Assembly (NCBI GenBank): GCA_027026055.1
Contig: JALVPA010000207.1
Coordinates: 1-8,459 of the forward strand
DNA from: Campylobacteraceae bacterium
GTDB taxonomy: Bacteria; Campylobacterota; Campylobacteria; Campylobacterales; Sulfurovaceae
Reading direction: 5' to 3'
Length of the DNA stretch: 8,459 bases
Position 1 is the first letter of the stretch; every line of letters begins with the position of its first letter. Below are positions 1-5,959 of this stretch, piece by piece. The notes beneath the pieces were generated by a model. That model saw nothing but the letters and a program-made list of their open reading frames with translations, did no database searches and was not told where the DNA came from. A program made the position numbers and the translations under genes.

Positions 1-685
1 CCAATGCCCCGGCAATGGCGGCGGAGAGCACGCATCCCGTTCCGTGGGTATGTGTCGTTTCGATTTTCGATGTAGCGAAACGATGTACCGTACCGCCCCT
101 AAGCACCAGATAATCGACCGCTTCGTCGCTCTTTTCGGCGTGCCCGCCTTTGAGCAGCAGATTTTGCACCCCCATTGCAAAAAAACGTTCGGCAACCTCC
201 TTTGCCGACGCTTCCGTCGTATCGCACTTTATTCCCAGCAACATTTCCGCTTCGGGAAGATTGGGGGTCATCAATGTACACATACAAAATAGCTCCTCGC
301 GCATCGCTGCGATCCCTTCGTCGTCCAATAGCACCGCGCCGCTACTACTTTGCAATACGGGATCAAGCACGATATGTTTCGGCGCATAACGACGAAGCGT
401 TTTGGCTACCGTGCGTACCGATACGGCGTTCGAGAGCATACCGATTTTGACCGTCTCTATCGCCATATCTTCACATAGCGTCGCTATTTGCGCTTCAAGC
501 ATTTCGGGCGCCACCGCTTCGCTACGTACGACACCCGTACCGTTTTGGGCAGTCAACGCCGTGATCGCTGCAAACGCATAGGCGCCTTGGGCGTGTATCG
601 CCTTCGTATCGGCAAGTACCCCCGCACCGCCGTAAGGATCAAAACCCGCAATCGTCAAAACCGTAGGTGTCGTATCAGCGCGCAT
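1..685 (-). CDS. thiD: Hydroxymethylpyrimidine/phosphomethylpyrimidine kinase ThiD (partial, C-terminus off the left edge)
   Basis: ThiD phosphorylates HMP and then HMP-P to HMP-PP, the pyrimidine substrate of ThiE, in the cytoplasm. The 228 codons visible read as a ribokinase-fold ThiD. They show a glycine-rich N-terminal motif AGFDPYGGAG (residues 13-22), ITALTAQNGTGV (41-52, with the substrate-contacting Gln), DPVLQSSSG (108-116), TPNLPEAE (140-147), LLKGGH (177-182), and the phosphate-binding loop HTHGTGC with the catalytic Cys near residue 218. Family members are about 260-270 residues, so roughly 40 residues are missing past the window edge. The start ATG (683-685 on the plus map) lies inside the last codons of thiE, giving an 11-bp overlap (ATGCGCGCTGA) that suggests translational coupling. 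The motif near residue 15 is usually AGSDPSGGAG; here Phe and Tyr replace the two serines. No frameshift is seen. Family assignment is firm; that it does both phosphorylation steps is inferred from the family. Confidence 0.95.
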   Translation of the reverse strand, partial: MRADTTPTVLTIAGFDPYGGAGVLADTKAIHAQGAYAFAAITALTAQNGTGVVRSEAVAPEMLEAQIATLCEDMAIETVKIGMLSNAVSVRTVAKTLRRYAPKHIVLDPVLQSSSGAVLLDDEGIAAMREELFCMCTLMTPNLPEAEMLLGIKCDTTEASAKEVAERFFAMGVQNLLLKGGHAEKSDEAVDYLVLRGGTVHRFATSKIETTHTHGTGCVLSAAIAGAL

Positions 686-1307
686 ACTTCGCAAACGCCT
701 CCATCAACGCTTTTGTCTTCTTTACGGACACCGTATCGCCCTCCAGTACGCCCGAAATCATCGCGATACCGCTTGCCGCGCCCGTACGTGCGACCGCTTC
801 GATATTTTCCGCCGTGATACCGCCGATCGCCACGACGGGATAATCGACCGATTCCGCCCATCGTTTGAGCAGTTCGGTACCGACCGTATCGTATTTGAGC
901 GGTTTGGAAATAGGCACGTAAATAGGACCGATTGCAATATAAGAGGGCGAAAATCCCAACGCAATATCGATCTCTTCGGGCGTGTGGGTGCTAATACCCA
1001 GTCTAAGTCCCGCCCGAAAAATCGCATCGATATCTGCTTCTTGTATATCTTCCTGTCCCAGATGAACGCCGTATGCGTCATACTTTAGCGCAAGCTCCCA
1101 GTAGTCGTTGAGAAAAAACCGAATATCGTAACGCTTCGAAAGCGCAATCGCCTCCGCCACCTCTTTTTCGAGCGCTTTGCTTTCCATATCTTTGATACGC
1201 AACTGCGCCGTCGTAATCCCGCAATCGTACAACGGGCGCAACTTTTCGGTACGATCGACGATCGGGTAAATACCCAGCGGCGTATCGTCACATTTGGGAA
1301 ATCGCAT
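675..1307 (-). CDS. thiE: Thiamin phosphate synthase ThiE
   Basis: ThiE condenses HMP-PP (from ThiD) with the thiazole phosphate carboxylate made by ThiG to give thiamin phosphate. The protein is 210 residues, the normal length for this TIM-barrel family. Motifs in order: QLRIK (35-39), FLND (65-68), GVHLGQED (80-87, whose Asp would bind Mg-pyrophosphate), ISTHT (106-110), AIGPIYVPISK (125-135), VVAIGGIT (158-165) and MISGV (183-187). The loop before Lys135 is usually a 'TxTK' type; here it reads ISK, a mild variation. The start at 1307 is supported by an AAAGGA ribosome binding site about seven bases upstream and by alignment of the N-terminus with the family. A 189-bp spacer containing repeats and a hairpin separates it from thiG. 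The 3' end overlaps thiD by 11 bp, so the two are probably translated together. Confidence 0.96.
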   Translation of the reverse strand: MRFPKCDDTPLGIYPIVDRTEKLRPLYDCGITTAQLRIKDMESKALEKEVAEAIALSKRYDIRFFLNDYWELALKYDAYGVHLGQEDIQEADIDAIFRAGLRLGISTHTPEEIDIALGFSPSYIAIGPIYVPISKPLKYDTVGTELLKRWAESVDYPVVAIGGITAENIEAVARTGAASGIAMISGVLEGDTVSVKKTKALMEAFAKYAR

Positions 1308-1352
1308 CTATTTTCCTTTCATCGTTTTATGCGGGACTTCACTTCTGCAAAT

Positions 1353-1370
1353 GCGGGGTTAAAACCCCGC
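1353..1370. repeat. GC-rich perfect hairpin in the thiG-thiE spacer
   Basis: The arms GCGGGGTT (1353-1360) and AACCCCGC (1363-1370) pair perfectly around a 2-base loop. In the direction of thi transcription it lies between the heptamer array after thiG and the thiE ribosome binding site. No T-run follows on the minus strand, so a classical intrinsic terminator is unlikely. It may be an mRNA-stabilising or processing structure, or a dispersed intergenic palindrome. The thiS-thiG spacer has a hairpin of different sequence in the equivalent place. Confidence 0.7.
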
Positions 1371-1410
1371 CTCCAAATTATTTCATTGCTCATTTAAAAA
1401 ACTACCGAAT

Positions 1411-1495
1411 CCCTTCATCCCTTCTCTCATCACTTTTCTCTCTTCACTTTTCGGTTCCTCATTTCTAATTTCTAATTCCTCATTCCTCATTGCCC
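1411..1495. repeat. Heptamer tandem array A (between thiG and thiE)
   Basis: About twelve degenerate 7-bp units run from 1411 to 1495, with one extra T at 1418. On the plus strand the left part has units such as CCCTTCT, CTTTTCT, CTCTTCA and CTTTTCG. After a junction unit GTTCCTC (1454-1460) they change to ATTTCTA, ATTTCTA, ATTCCTC, ATTCCTC and ATTGCCC. The array ends at the thiG stop codon (TGA, minus strand, 1497-1499). A 30-bp flank at 1381-1410 (containing CATTTAAAAAACTACCGAAT) closely matches the flank of array B, so the two are copies of one element. Function unknown. Confidence 0.85.
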
Positions 1496-1496
1496 A

Positions 1497-2297
1497 TCAG
1501 TGTTGGTGCCAAAACGGCGTACCGACCGTCGGTGTCGAAGGAGAAGCGAATTCGCGTTCTTGCATCGCACCCGCTTCATAGCCCAAACGTCCCGCTTCGA
1601 CGGCGAAAGCGAAGGCGCGCGCCATCATCACGGGATCTTGCGCCAACGCTACGGCGGAATTGAGCAAAATCGCATCGTAACCGAGTTCCATCGCCGCAAC
1701 CGCATGCGAAGGCTTGCCGATACCCGCATCGACGATGAGCGGGATATCGGGGAAGGCTTCGCGTATCGCTTTGAGGTTGTAGGGATTGATCAAGCCTTTG
1801 CCCGAGCCGATCGGAGCGCCCCAGGGCATCAAGATACGACATCCCGCATCGACCAGACGTTTGGCTACGACCAAATCGTCCGTCGTATAGGGAAAGACCT
1901 CGAAGCCCTCTTTGACAAGGACGCGTGCCGCCTCCAGCGTCTCGTAAGGGTCGGGTTGCAAGTTGTACTGATCGCCGATCACTTCGAGCTTGATCCAAGG
2001 TGTACCGAAAACTTCCCTTGCCATCTGCGCAATCGTAATCGCCTCTTTGGCGCTGTGACATCCGGCGGTATTGGGCAGCACCGTGACACCGAGATCTTTG
2101 ATGATCTGCCAAAAACTCTCCCCCGCGTCTTTGTTGACCCCTTGTCTGCGCAACGACACCGTCACCACCTCGGCGCCCGAAGCGCGAATCGCCTCTTCCA
2201 TAATCGCCGGCGAAGGATAAAGCGCCGTACCGATAAACAGACGCGAAGCCAATCGCTTACCGCCTATCTCCCATGTCGTATCGTTTGCATTTTCCAT
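1497..2297 (-). CDS. thiG: Thiazole synthase ThiG
   Basis: ThiG builds the thiazole ring from 1-deoxy-D-xylulose 5-phosphate, the ThiS thiocarboxylate and the dehydroglycine supplied by ThiO. The 266-residue protein has the usual length and the family's TIM-barrel signatures. These include FIGTALYPSP (21-30), VTVSLRR (45-51), LPNTAGC (74-80), WIKLEVIGD with the Schiff-base Lys at 103 (101-109), PYTTDDLVVA (136-145), LMPWGAPIGSGKG (156-168), DAGIGKPSHA (190-199) and LLNSAVA (211-217). The start at 2297 follows AAAGGA about eight bases upstream. The gene is flanked on both sides by related heptamer arrays and hairpin-bearing spacers (about 190-215 bp each), which is unusual spacing for an otherwise compact thi operon. 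Its stop codon abuts array A. With thiO and thiS upstream, the thiazole branch is complete except for the ThiS-activating enzyme. Confidence 0.97.
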   Translation of the reverse strand: MENANDTTWEIGGKRLASRLFIGTALYPSPAIMEEAIRASGAEVVTVSLRRQGVNKDAGESFWQIIKDLGVTVLPNTAGCHSAKEAITIAQMAREVFGTPWIKLEVIGDQYNLQPDPYETLEAARVLVKEGFEVFPYTTDDLVVAKRLVDAGCRILMPWGAPIGSGKGLINPYNLKAIREAFPDIPLIVDAGIGKPSHAVAAMELGYDAILLNSAVALAQDPVMMARAFAFAVEAGRLGYEAGAMQEREFASPSTPTVGTPFWHQH

Positions 2298-2321
2298 TTT
2301 TACCGTCCTTTACTATATGCG

Positions 2322-2343
2322 AAGGTGCGAGATTTCGCACCTT
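2322..2343. repeat. Perfect 9-bp hairpin in the thiG leader
   Basis: The arms AAGGTGCGA (2322-2330) and TCGCACCTT (2335-2343) pair perfectly around a 4-base loop. In thi transcript orientation it lies 24 nt upstream of the thiG start, just before the AAAGGA ribosome binding site. No T-run follows, so it is not a typical terminator. It could protect a processed 5' end or modulate thiG translation. Its position mirrors the hairpin upstream of thiE, though the sequence differs. Confidence 0.7.
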
Positions 2344-2405
2344 ACAAGACAAAATCGTATCCTCCACTTCTGTTTTTCATTACTCATTCAAAAAACCTAC
2401 CGAAT

Positions 2406-2510
2406 CTCTTCACCCTTCACCCTTCACTCTTCTCTCTTCTCTCTTCACCCTTCGGTTCCTCATTCCTAATTTCTAATTCCTAATTTCTAATTTCTAATTT
2501 CTAATTCCTC
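2406..2510. repeat. Heptamer tandem array B (between thiS and thiG), 15 in-phase units
   Basis: Fifteen consecutive 7-bp units fill 105 bp without a single phase slip. On the plus strand they are CTCTTCA, CCCTTCA (2x), CTCTTCT (2x), CTCTTCA, CCCTTCG, the junction GTTCCTC, then ATTCCTA, ATTTCTA, ATTCCTA, ATTTCTA (3x) and ATTCCTC. The loose consensus has T at unit position 3 and C/T at most others, so the plus strand is pyrimidine-rich. The array runs right up to the thiS stop codon (TGA at 2512-2514 on the minus strand). The flank 2375-2405 (TTTCATTACTC, then AAAAAACCTACCGAAT) matches the flank of array A with few changes. Such 7-bp arrays occur in intergenic regions of various bacteria; the role is not known to me. 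Confidence 0.9.
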
Positions 2511-2511
2511 A

Positions 2512-2712
2512 TCATCCCCCATATACGGGCGCCAACACTTCCACCTCATCACCCTCTTTGAGACGATAAGTTTCATACTCGTCCAGAGGCACAAAGGTCA
2601 TATTGACCGCTACCGCCACCCCTTTACCTTGCAAATCGAAACGTTCGATAAGCGTTTTAACGGTGCTTCCTTCGGGGATCTCTTTGGTTTCTCCGTTTAC
2701 AACGATACGCAT
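2512..2712 (-). CDS. thiS: Sulfur carrier protein ThiS
   Basis: ThiS is the small ubiquitin-like protein that carries sulfur as a C-terminal thiocarboxylate to ThiG. The predicted 66-residue protein starts MRIVVNGETKEIPEGSTV and ends in the diagnostic Gly-Gly (residues 65-66), which ThiF-type enzymes adenylate. It also shows the beta-grasp pattern VAVAVNMTFVPLDEY and DEVEVLAPVYGG. A start 60 bp upstream in the same frame exists but would add a basic extension inside thiO. The chosen ATG at 2712 is preceded by AAAGGAG and matches the family N-terminus. The 13-bp gap to thiO places its ribosome binding site on the thiO stop codon, so co-translation is likely. Its stop codon is directly followed by heptamer array B. 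Confidence 0.96.
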   Translation of the reverse strand: MRIVVNGETKEIPEGSTVKTLIERFDLQGKGVAVAVNMTFVPLDEYETYRLKEGDEVEVLAPVYGG

Positions 2713-2725
2713 CGACGCTCCTTTG

Positions 2726-3832
2726 TTACGATGTTTGTAGCGACGCCATCTCTTCAAGCGCTTTTTCCACAATCGCGGGTGCGAGCAAATAGCCGTGGCG
2801 ATAGAGTCCGTTGATACGCGTGATACCCTCTTGGGTCTCTATGCGCGGCAGATTGTCTTTGAAGGCGGGGCGACAGTTGGTTTCGGTATTGACCACCCGC
2901 GCTTCGCCGAAACTAGGATGCAACGTATAGAGCGCCGAGAGCAACTCCATACTCGAACGCACCGATATGGGAGAGAGATCTTCGCTCTCTATCTCCGTCG
3001 CACCGATGAGATAGCGTTTGTAACCTTTGGTTTGCGAAAGTTTACAATCTTTGCAATACTCCAAATCGATCCCTTCACAGCCGTTGCCTCGCGGTACGAG
3101 ATAGAGTTTGTAGCGCGGATGCATCAAACGCGTAGGACGGGTGATGTCGATATCGTTGGCTTCCACCCAGATCACTTCGCCGCGTACGCCGCGCAACTCT
3201 TTAAAATACTCCTTCGCACCCAATCCGCGCGTATCGAACACCCAGTCGAAACGCTCCTCGGTACCGTCGTTGAGATGCACCGTGTATGGACTCAAACGTT
3301 TCACCGGCGTATATTCGCGAAAAGTGACATTGGGCATTCTGTCGAAATAGGTCACACTAAACGCCATAAAACGCTGCGCGTCCACTACCCCTTCGTCGGG
3401 AATGAAAAAGCCGCGTCTATGAGAAAAAAGATCTGGTTCCAAACGCTTGATCGCTTCGTTGTCCAGCGGACGGATCGTTTCGGCTTCGCCGATTTTGCGT
3501 TTGAGCATACCGATAAAGTGTTCCAACTCCCCAAAATCCTGCGGATGGGCGGTAATGACGGTGCCTTTTTGTTGATAGCCGTCAAACAATCCTATCTGCT
3601 TAAGAAGCGACGGCCAAAGCGCGATAGAGCGATGTCCCAACTCGAAAATGATCGACTCCGCCGTCTCAAGCTCCGCATAAGGCGCCAACATCCCCGCCGC
3701 CGTAAAACCCGCCGCATGCACGCCCTCTTTGGAATCTTTATCGAAAAAGGTGATGGTATGTTCTGTACTTTGCAACAGGTTCAAAGCCAGTACCCGTCCT
3801 ACCAAACCGGCACCGGCGATAGCGATATTCAT
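2726..3832 (-). CDS. thiO: Glycine oxidase ThiO (FAD-dependent)
   Basis: ThiO oxidises glycine with FAD and oxygen to the imine (dehydroglycine) used by ThiG for the thiazole ring, with peroxide as by-product. The 368-residue protein begins MNIAIAGAGLVG, with the GxGxxG FAD-binding loop at 7-12. It continues with AGFTAAGMLAPYAE (41-54), GFFIPDEGVVDAQRFM (141-156), FDTRGLGA (199-206), YLVPRGN (244-250), LIGATEIESED (275-285) and NCRPAFKDNLPRI (319-331, whose Arg321 aligns with the glycine-carboxylate-binding Arg). YRHGYLLAPAI (344-354) closes the family pattern. Between YLVPR and LIGAT there is an extra stretch of about 20 residues bearing three cysteines (252, 260, 263), which I do not recall from other ThiO proteins. 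An in-frame ATG at 3928 would add 32 residues encoded by palindromic spacer, so the start with AAGGGA upstream at 3832 is preferred. No thiH is present in the window. Confidence 0.93.
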   Translation of the reverse strand: MNIAIAGAGLVGRVLALNLLQSTEHTITFFDKDSKEGVHAAGFTAAGMLAPYAELETAESIIFELGHRSIALWPSLLKQIGLFDGYQQKGTVITAHPQDFGELEHFIGMLKRKIGEAETIRPLDNEAIKRLEPDLFSHRRGFFIPDEGVVDAQRFMAFSVTYFDRMPNVTFREYTPVKRLSPYTVHLNDGTEERFDWVFDTRGLGAKEYFKELRGVRGEVIWVEANDIDITRPTRLMHPRYKLYLVPRGNGCEGIDLEYCKDCKLSQTKGYKRYLIGATEIESEDLSPISVRSSMELLSALYTLHPSFGEARVVNTETNCRPAFKDNLPRIETQEGITRINGLYRHGYLLAPAIVEKALEEMASLQTS

Positions 3833-3872
3833 CGTTTTTCCCTTCCAAAAATCGTTAACATCCTTGTTCTTT

Positions 3873-3895
3873 CCTACTTTTTTAAAAAAAGTAGG
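3873..3895. repeat. AT-rich perfect palindrome in the thiC-thiO spacer
   Basis: CCTACTTTTTT (3873-3883) pairs with AAAAAAGTAGG (3885-3895), leaving one unpaired base. It is nearly a full palindrome and may extrude as a cruciform or form an RNA hairpin in either direction. It stands about 40 bp upstream of the thiO start. The sequence looks like a dispersed intergenic palindrome, but the window contains only one copy, so this cannot be shown here. Confidence 0.7.
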
Positions 3896-3912
3896 CAAAA
3901 AGTTTTCAAAAG

Positions 3913-3933
3913 AAGCATTGCAAAGCAATGCTT
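3913..3933 (-). terminator. Hairpin after thiC, possible weak terminator or attenuator
   Basis: AAGCATTGC (3913-3921) and GCAATGCTT (3925-3933) form a perfect 9-bp stem with a 3-base loop, starting ten bases past the thiC stop codon. In the minus-strand direction the stem is followed by CTTTTG, a short broken T-run. It could partly terminate transcription after thiC, lowering thiO and downstream expression, or stabilise the thiC 3' end. Because thiO has no other clear promoter, full termination seems unlikely. Confidence 0.45.
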
Positions 3934-3940
3934 ACCAAAA

Positions 3941-3968
3941 CTCTTAACTCTTAGCTCTTAACTCTTCA
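3941..3968. repeat. Heptamer tandem array C overlapping the thiC 3' end
   Basis: Four 7-bp units stand in register: CTCTTAA, CTCTTAG, CTCTTAA, CTCTTCA. The first contains the thiC stop codon (TAA on the minus strand, 3944-3946). The others encode the last residues of ThiC (EELRAKS). The units belong to the same family as arrays A and B (compare CTCTTCA). Confidence 0.75.
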
Positions 3969-5839
3969 CTATCAATATAGACCTCTCCGCCAAGCTCCTG
4001 AAACTTCTGGCTCATCTCGTCCATCCCCTCTTTGATCTCCTCTTCGGAGAGTTCTTGTTGCGCTTCGGCGAAATCGCGCACTTCGGCGGAGATCTTCATC
4101 GAGCAAAATTTCGGTCCGCACATCGAACAAAAATGCGCCGTCTTTGCCGACTCCATCGGCATCGTTTCGTCGTGATACTCTCTGGCGCGTTCGGGATCGA
4201 GACCGATATTGAACTGATCGACCCATCTGAATTCGAAACGCGCCTTACTCATTGCATGATCGCGCGCGATCGCTCCGGGATGCCCTTTGGCGATATCCGC
4301 CGCATGCGCCGCAAGTTTGTAAGTAATAAGCCCCTCTTTGACATCGTTTTTATCGGGCAATCCCAAATGCTCTTTGGGGGTGACGTAACAGAGCATCGCC
4401 GTACCGTACCAGCCGATCATCGCCGCGCCGATACCCGACGTGATATGATCGTAACCGGGCGCGATATCGGTCGTCAACGGCCCGAGGGTATAAAAGGGCG
4501 CTTCGTGACAATATTCGAGTTGTTTTTCCATATTTTCTTTGATCATATGCATCGGCACGTGTCCGGGTCCTTCGATCAATACTTGACAATCGTGCTTCCA
4601 CGCGATCTTGGTCAACTCGCCCAAAGTCTTAAGCTCCGCAAATTGCGCTTCGTCGTTGGCGTCGGCGACCGAACCGGGGCGTAATCCGTCTCCAAGAGAG
4701 AAGGTGATGTCGTACGTTTTCATGATCTCGCAAATCTCCTCGAAGTGTGTATAGAGGAAATTCTCTTTATGGTGCGCGATCATCCATTTCGCCATGATCG
4801 ATCCGCCGCGGCTGACGATACCCGTGACGCGCTTGGCGGTCATCGGCACGTGATGCAGCAACAAACCCGCATGAATCGTAAAATAATCGACCCCTTGCTC
4901 CGCCTGTTCGATCAAAGTATCGCGGAAAACTTCCCACGTGAGATCTTCGGCGATACCGCCGACTTTTTCAAGCGCTTGGTAGATGGGTACGGTACCGATG
5001 GGCACGGGAGAGTTGCGCAAGATCCAATCGCGGGTAGTGTGAATGTTTTTACCCGTACTTAGATCCATCACCGTATCCGATCCCCAGCGCGTCGCCCAAA
5101 CCATCTTTTCGACCTCTTCGGCGATACTCGACGTTGTCGCGGAGTTGCCGATATTGGAGTTGACCTTGACCAAGAAGTTGCGTCCGATGATCATCGGCTC
5201 CACTTCGGGGTGGTTGATATTGACGGGCAATACCGCTCTACCCTCGGCTATCTCTTTGCGTACGAATTCGGGCGTAATCTCGTCGGGGAGATTGGCGCCG
5301 AAGCTCTCTCCTTTGAGTCTGCCGTTGCGTTCCGCATCCGCCAAATAGGCTTTGGTCCACTCCAACTTTTGGTTTTCGCGAATGGCGACAAACTCCATCT
5401 CGGGTGTGATGATGCCTTGTCTGGCATAGTGCAGTTGGGTGACGTTTTTGCCCCTTTTGGCACGCAACGGCTTACGATAGAGCCCTTTGCTGCCCGCCGT
5501 GACAAACTCCAATTGTTCTTCGCTGTTATAGCCGTTATCGCGCGGTTTGACGATACGTCCTTCGTAATACTCCACATCGCCGCGCGCTTCGATCCACTCT
5601 TTGCGAATCGGCGCAATACCCTTGGTGACGTCGATTTCGACATCGGGGTCGGTATAGACGCCCGAGGTGTCGTACACGACGATCTCTTCGCCGTCGGTCA
5701 ACGTGATTTTGCGCATCGGTACCCTGATGTAGGGATGCAGCTTGCCCTCTACATAAATCTTTTGCGAACCCGGAAGCGGATCGCGCGTAATGATCTCTTC
5801 ACCCGCTTCGAAAAGGGATTTTGCGGTCGGTTTGGTCAT
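3944..5839 (-). CDS. thiC: Phosphomethylpyrimidine synthase ThiC (radical SAM HMP-P synthase)
   Basis: ThiC rearranges 5-aminoimidazole ribotide to HMP phosphate with S-adenosylmethionine and a [4Fe-4S] cluster, the committed step of the pyrimidine branch. The 631-residue product is the long form, the same length as E. coli ThiC, with the extra N-terminal domain (about residues 1-120). Core signatures include NINHPEVEPMIIGRNFLVKVNSNIG near 210-230, GLLLHHVPMTAKR, SLGDGLRPGSVADANDEAQF, IEGPGHVPMHMI, GPLTTDIAPGYDHI and, at the C-terminus, the cluster ligands CSMCGPKFC (Cys571, Cys574, Cys579). The ATG at 5839 has AAGGA six bases upstream. It is the first gene after the TPP riboswitch and so is repressed by thiamin pyrophosphate. 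The final seven or so residues (EELRAKS) are encoded by a heptamer repeat and look like an added, probably neutral tail. Confidence 0.98.
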   Translation of the reverse strand: MTKPTAKSLFEAGEEIITRDPLPGSQKIYVEGKLHPYIRVPMRKITLTDGEEIVVYDTSGVYTDPDVEIDVTKGIAPIRKEWIEARGDVEYYEGRIVKPRDNGYNSEEQLEFVTAGSKGLYRKPLRAKRGKNVTQLHYARQGIITPEMEFVAIRENQKLEWTKAYLADAERNGRLKGESFGANLPDEITPEFVRKEIAEGRAVLPVNINHPEVEPMIIGRNFLVKVNSNIGNSATTSSIAEEVEKMVWATRWGSDTVMDLSTGKNIHTTRDWILRNSPVPIGTVPIYQALEKVGGIAEDLTWEVFRDTLIEQAEQGVDYFTIHAGLLLHHVPMTAKRVTGIVSRGGSIMAKWMIAHHKENFLYTHFEEICEIMKTYDITFSLGDGLRPGSVADANDEAQFAELKTLGELTKIAWKHDCQVLIEGPGHVPMHMIKENMEKQLEYCHEAPFYTLGPLTTDIAPGYDHITSGIGAAMIGWYGTAMLCYVTPKEHLGLPDKNDVKEGLITYKLAAHAADIAKGHPGAIARDHAMSKARFEFRWVDQFNIGLDPERAREYHDETMPMESAKTAHFCSMCGPKFCSMKISAEVRDFAEAQQELSEEEIKEGMDEMSQKFQELGGEVYIDSEELRAKS

Positions 5840-5856
5840 GGTGTATCCTTGCTATG

Positions 5857-5878
5857 GTATCACTCTGTCGCTTGATAC
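5857..5878 (-). promoter_or_regulatory. Hairpin directly upstream of the thiC ribosome binding site
   Basis: GTATCA (5857-5862) and TGATAC (5873-5878) form a perfect 6-bp stem with a 10-base loop in the thiC leader. It ends six bases before the AAGGA (5846-5850). As the last structure between the TPP aptamer and the start codon it could take part in translational control, but the alternative pairing with the aptamer has not been worked out. Confidence 0.4.
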
Positions 5879-5933
5879 GGGCAATGTTCGGAGAATAAAG
5901 AAAGAGAGAATATTTGCGTGTCCGTTCTTTGCA

Positions 5934-5951
5934 CAAAACGCAACGCTTTTG
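5934..5951 (-). promoter_or_regulatory. Bulged hairpin just after the TPP aptamer (possible expression platform)
   Basis: On the transcript, CAAAAGCG (5951-5944) can pair with CGTTTTG (5940-5934) with one bulged G and a 3-base loop. It lies nine bases past the 3' strand of the aptamer's P1 stem. No T-run follows, so it is not a simple terminator, which points to translational rather than transcriptional control of thiC. Confidence 0.4.
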
Positions 5952-5959
5952 CATTAGGC

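Noticed and set aside
1500..2483. Long plus-strand open frame (327 codons) opposite thiG
   Set aside because: It is antisense to a clear ThiG and runs through the heptamer array; the translation is Arg/His-rich with no domain, typical of a shadow frame.
2406..2510. CRISPR array
   Set aside because: Repeats are 7 bp, contiguous and degenerate, with no spacers and no cas genes nearby.
2713..2772. Upstream ATG extending ThiS by 20 residues
   Set aside because: It lies within thiO, gives a Lys/Arg/Trp-rich leader unlike ThiS, and a strong AAAGGAG precedes the later ATG.
3833..3928. Upstream ATG extending ThiO by 32 residues
   Set aside because: The extension is encoded by the AT-rich palindrome, and the family N-terminus with its FAD loop and a ribosome binding site fits the start at 3832.
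2795..3961. Long plus-strand open frame (388 codons) opposite thiO
   Set aside because: Antisense to a well-supported ThiO; no recognisable family, and it reads through the palindromic spacer.
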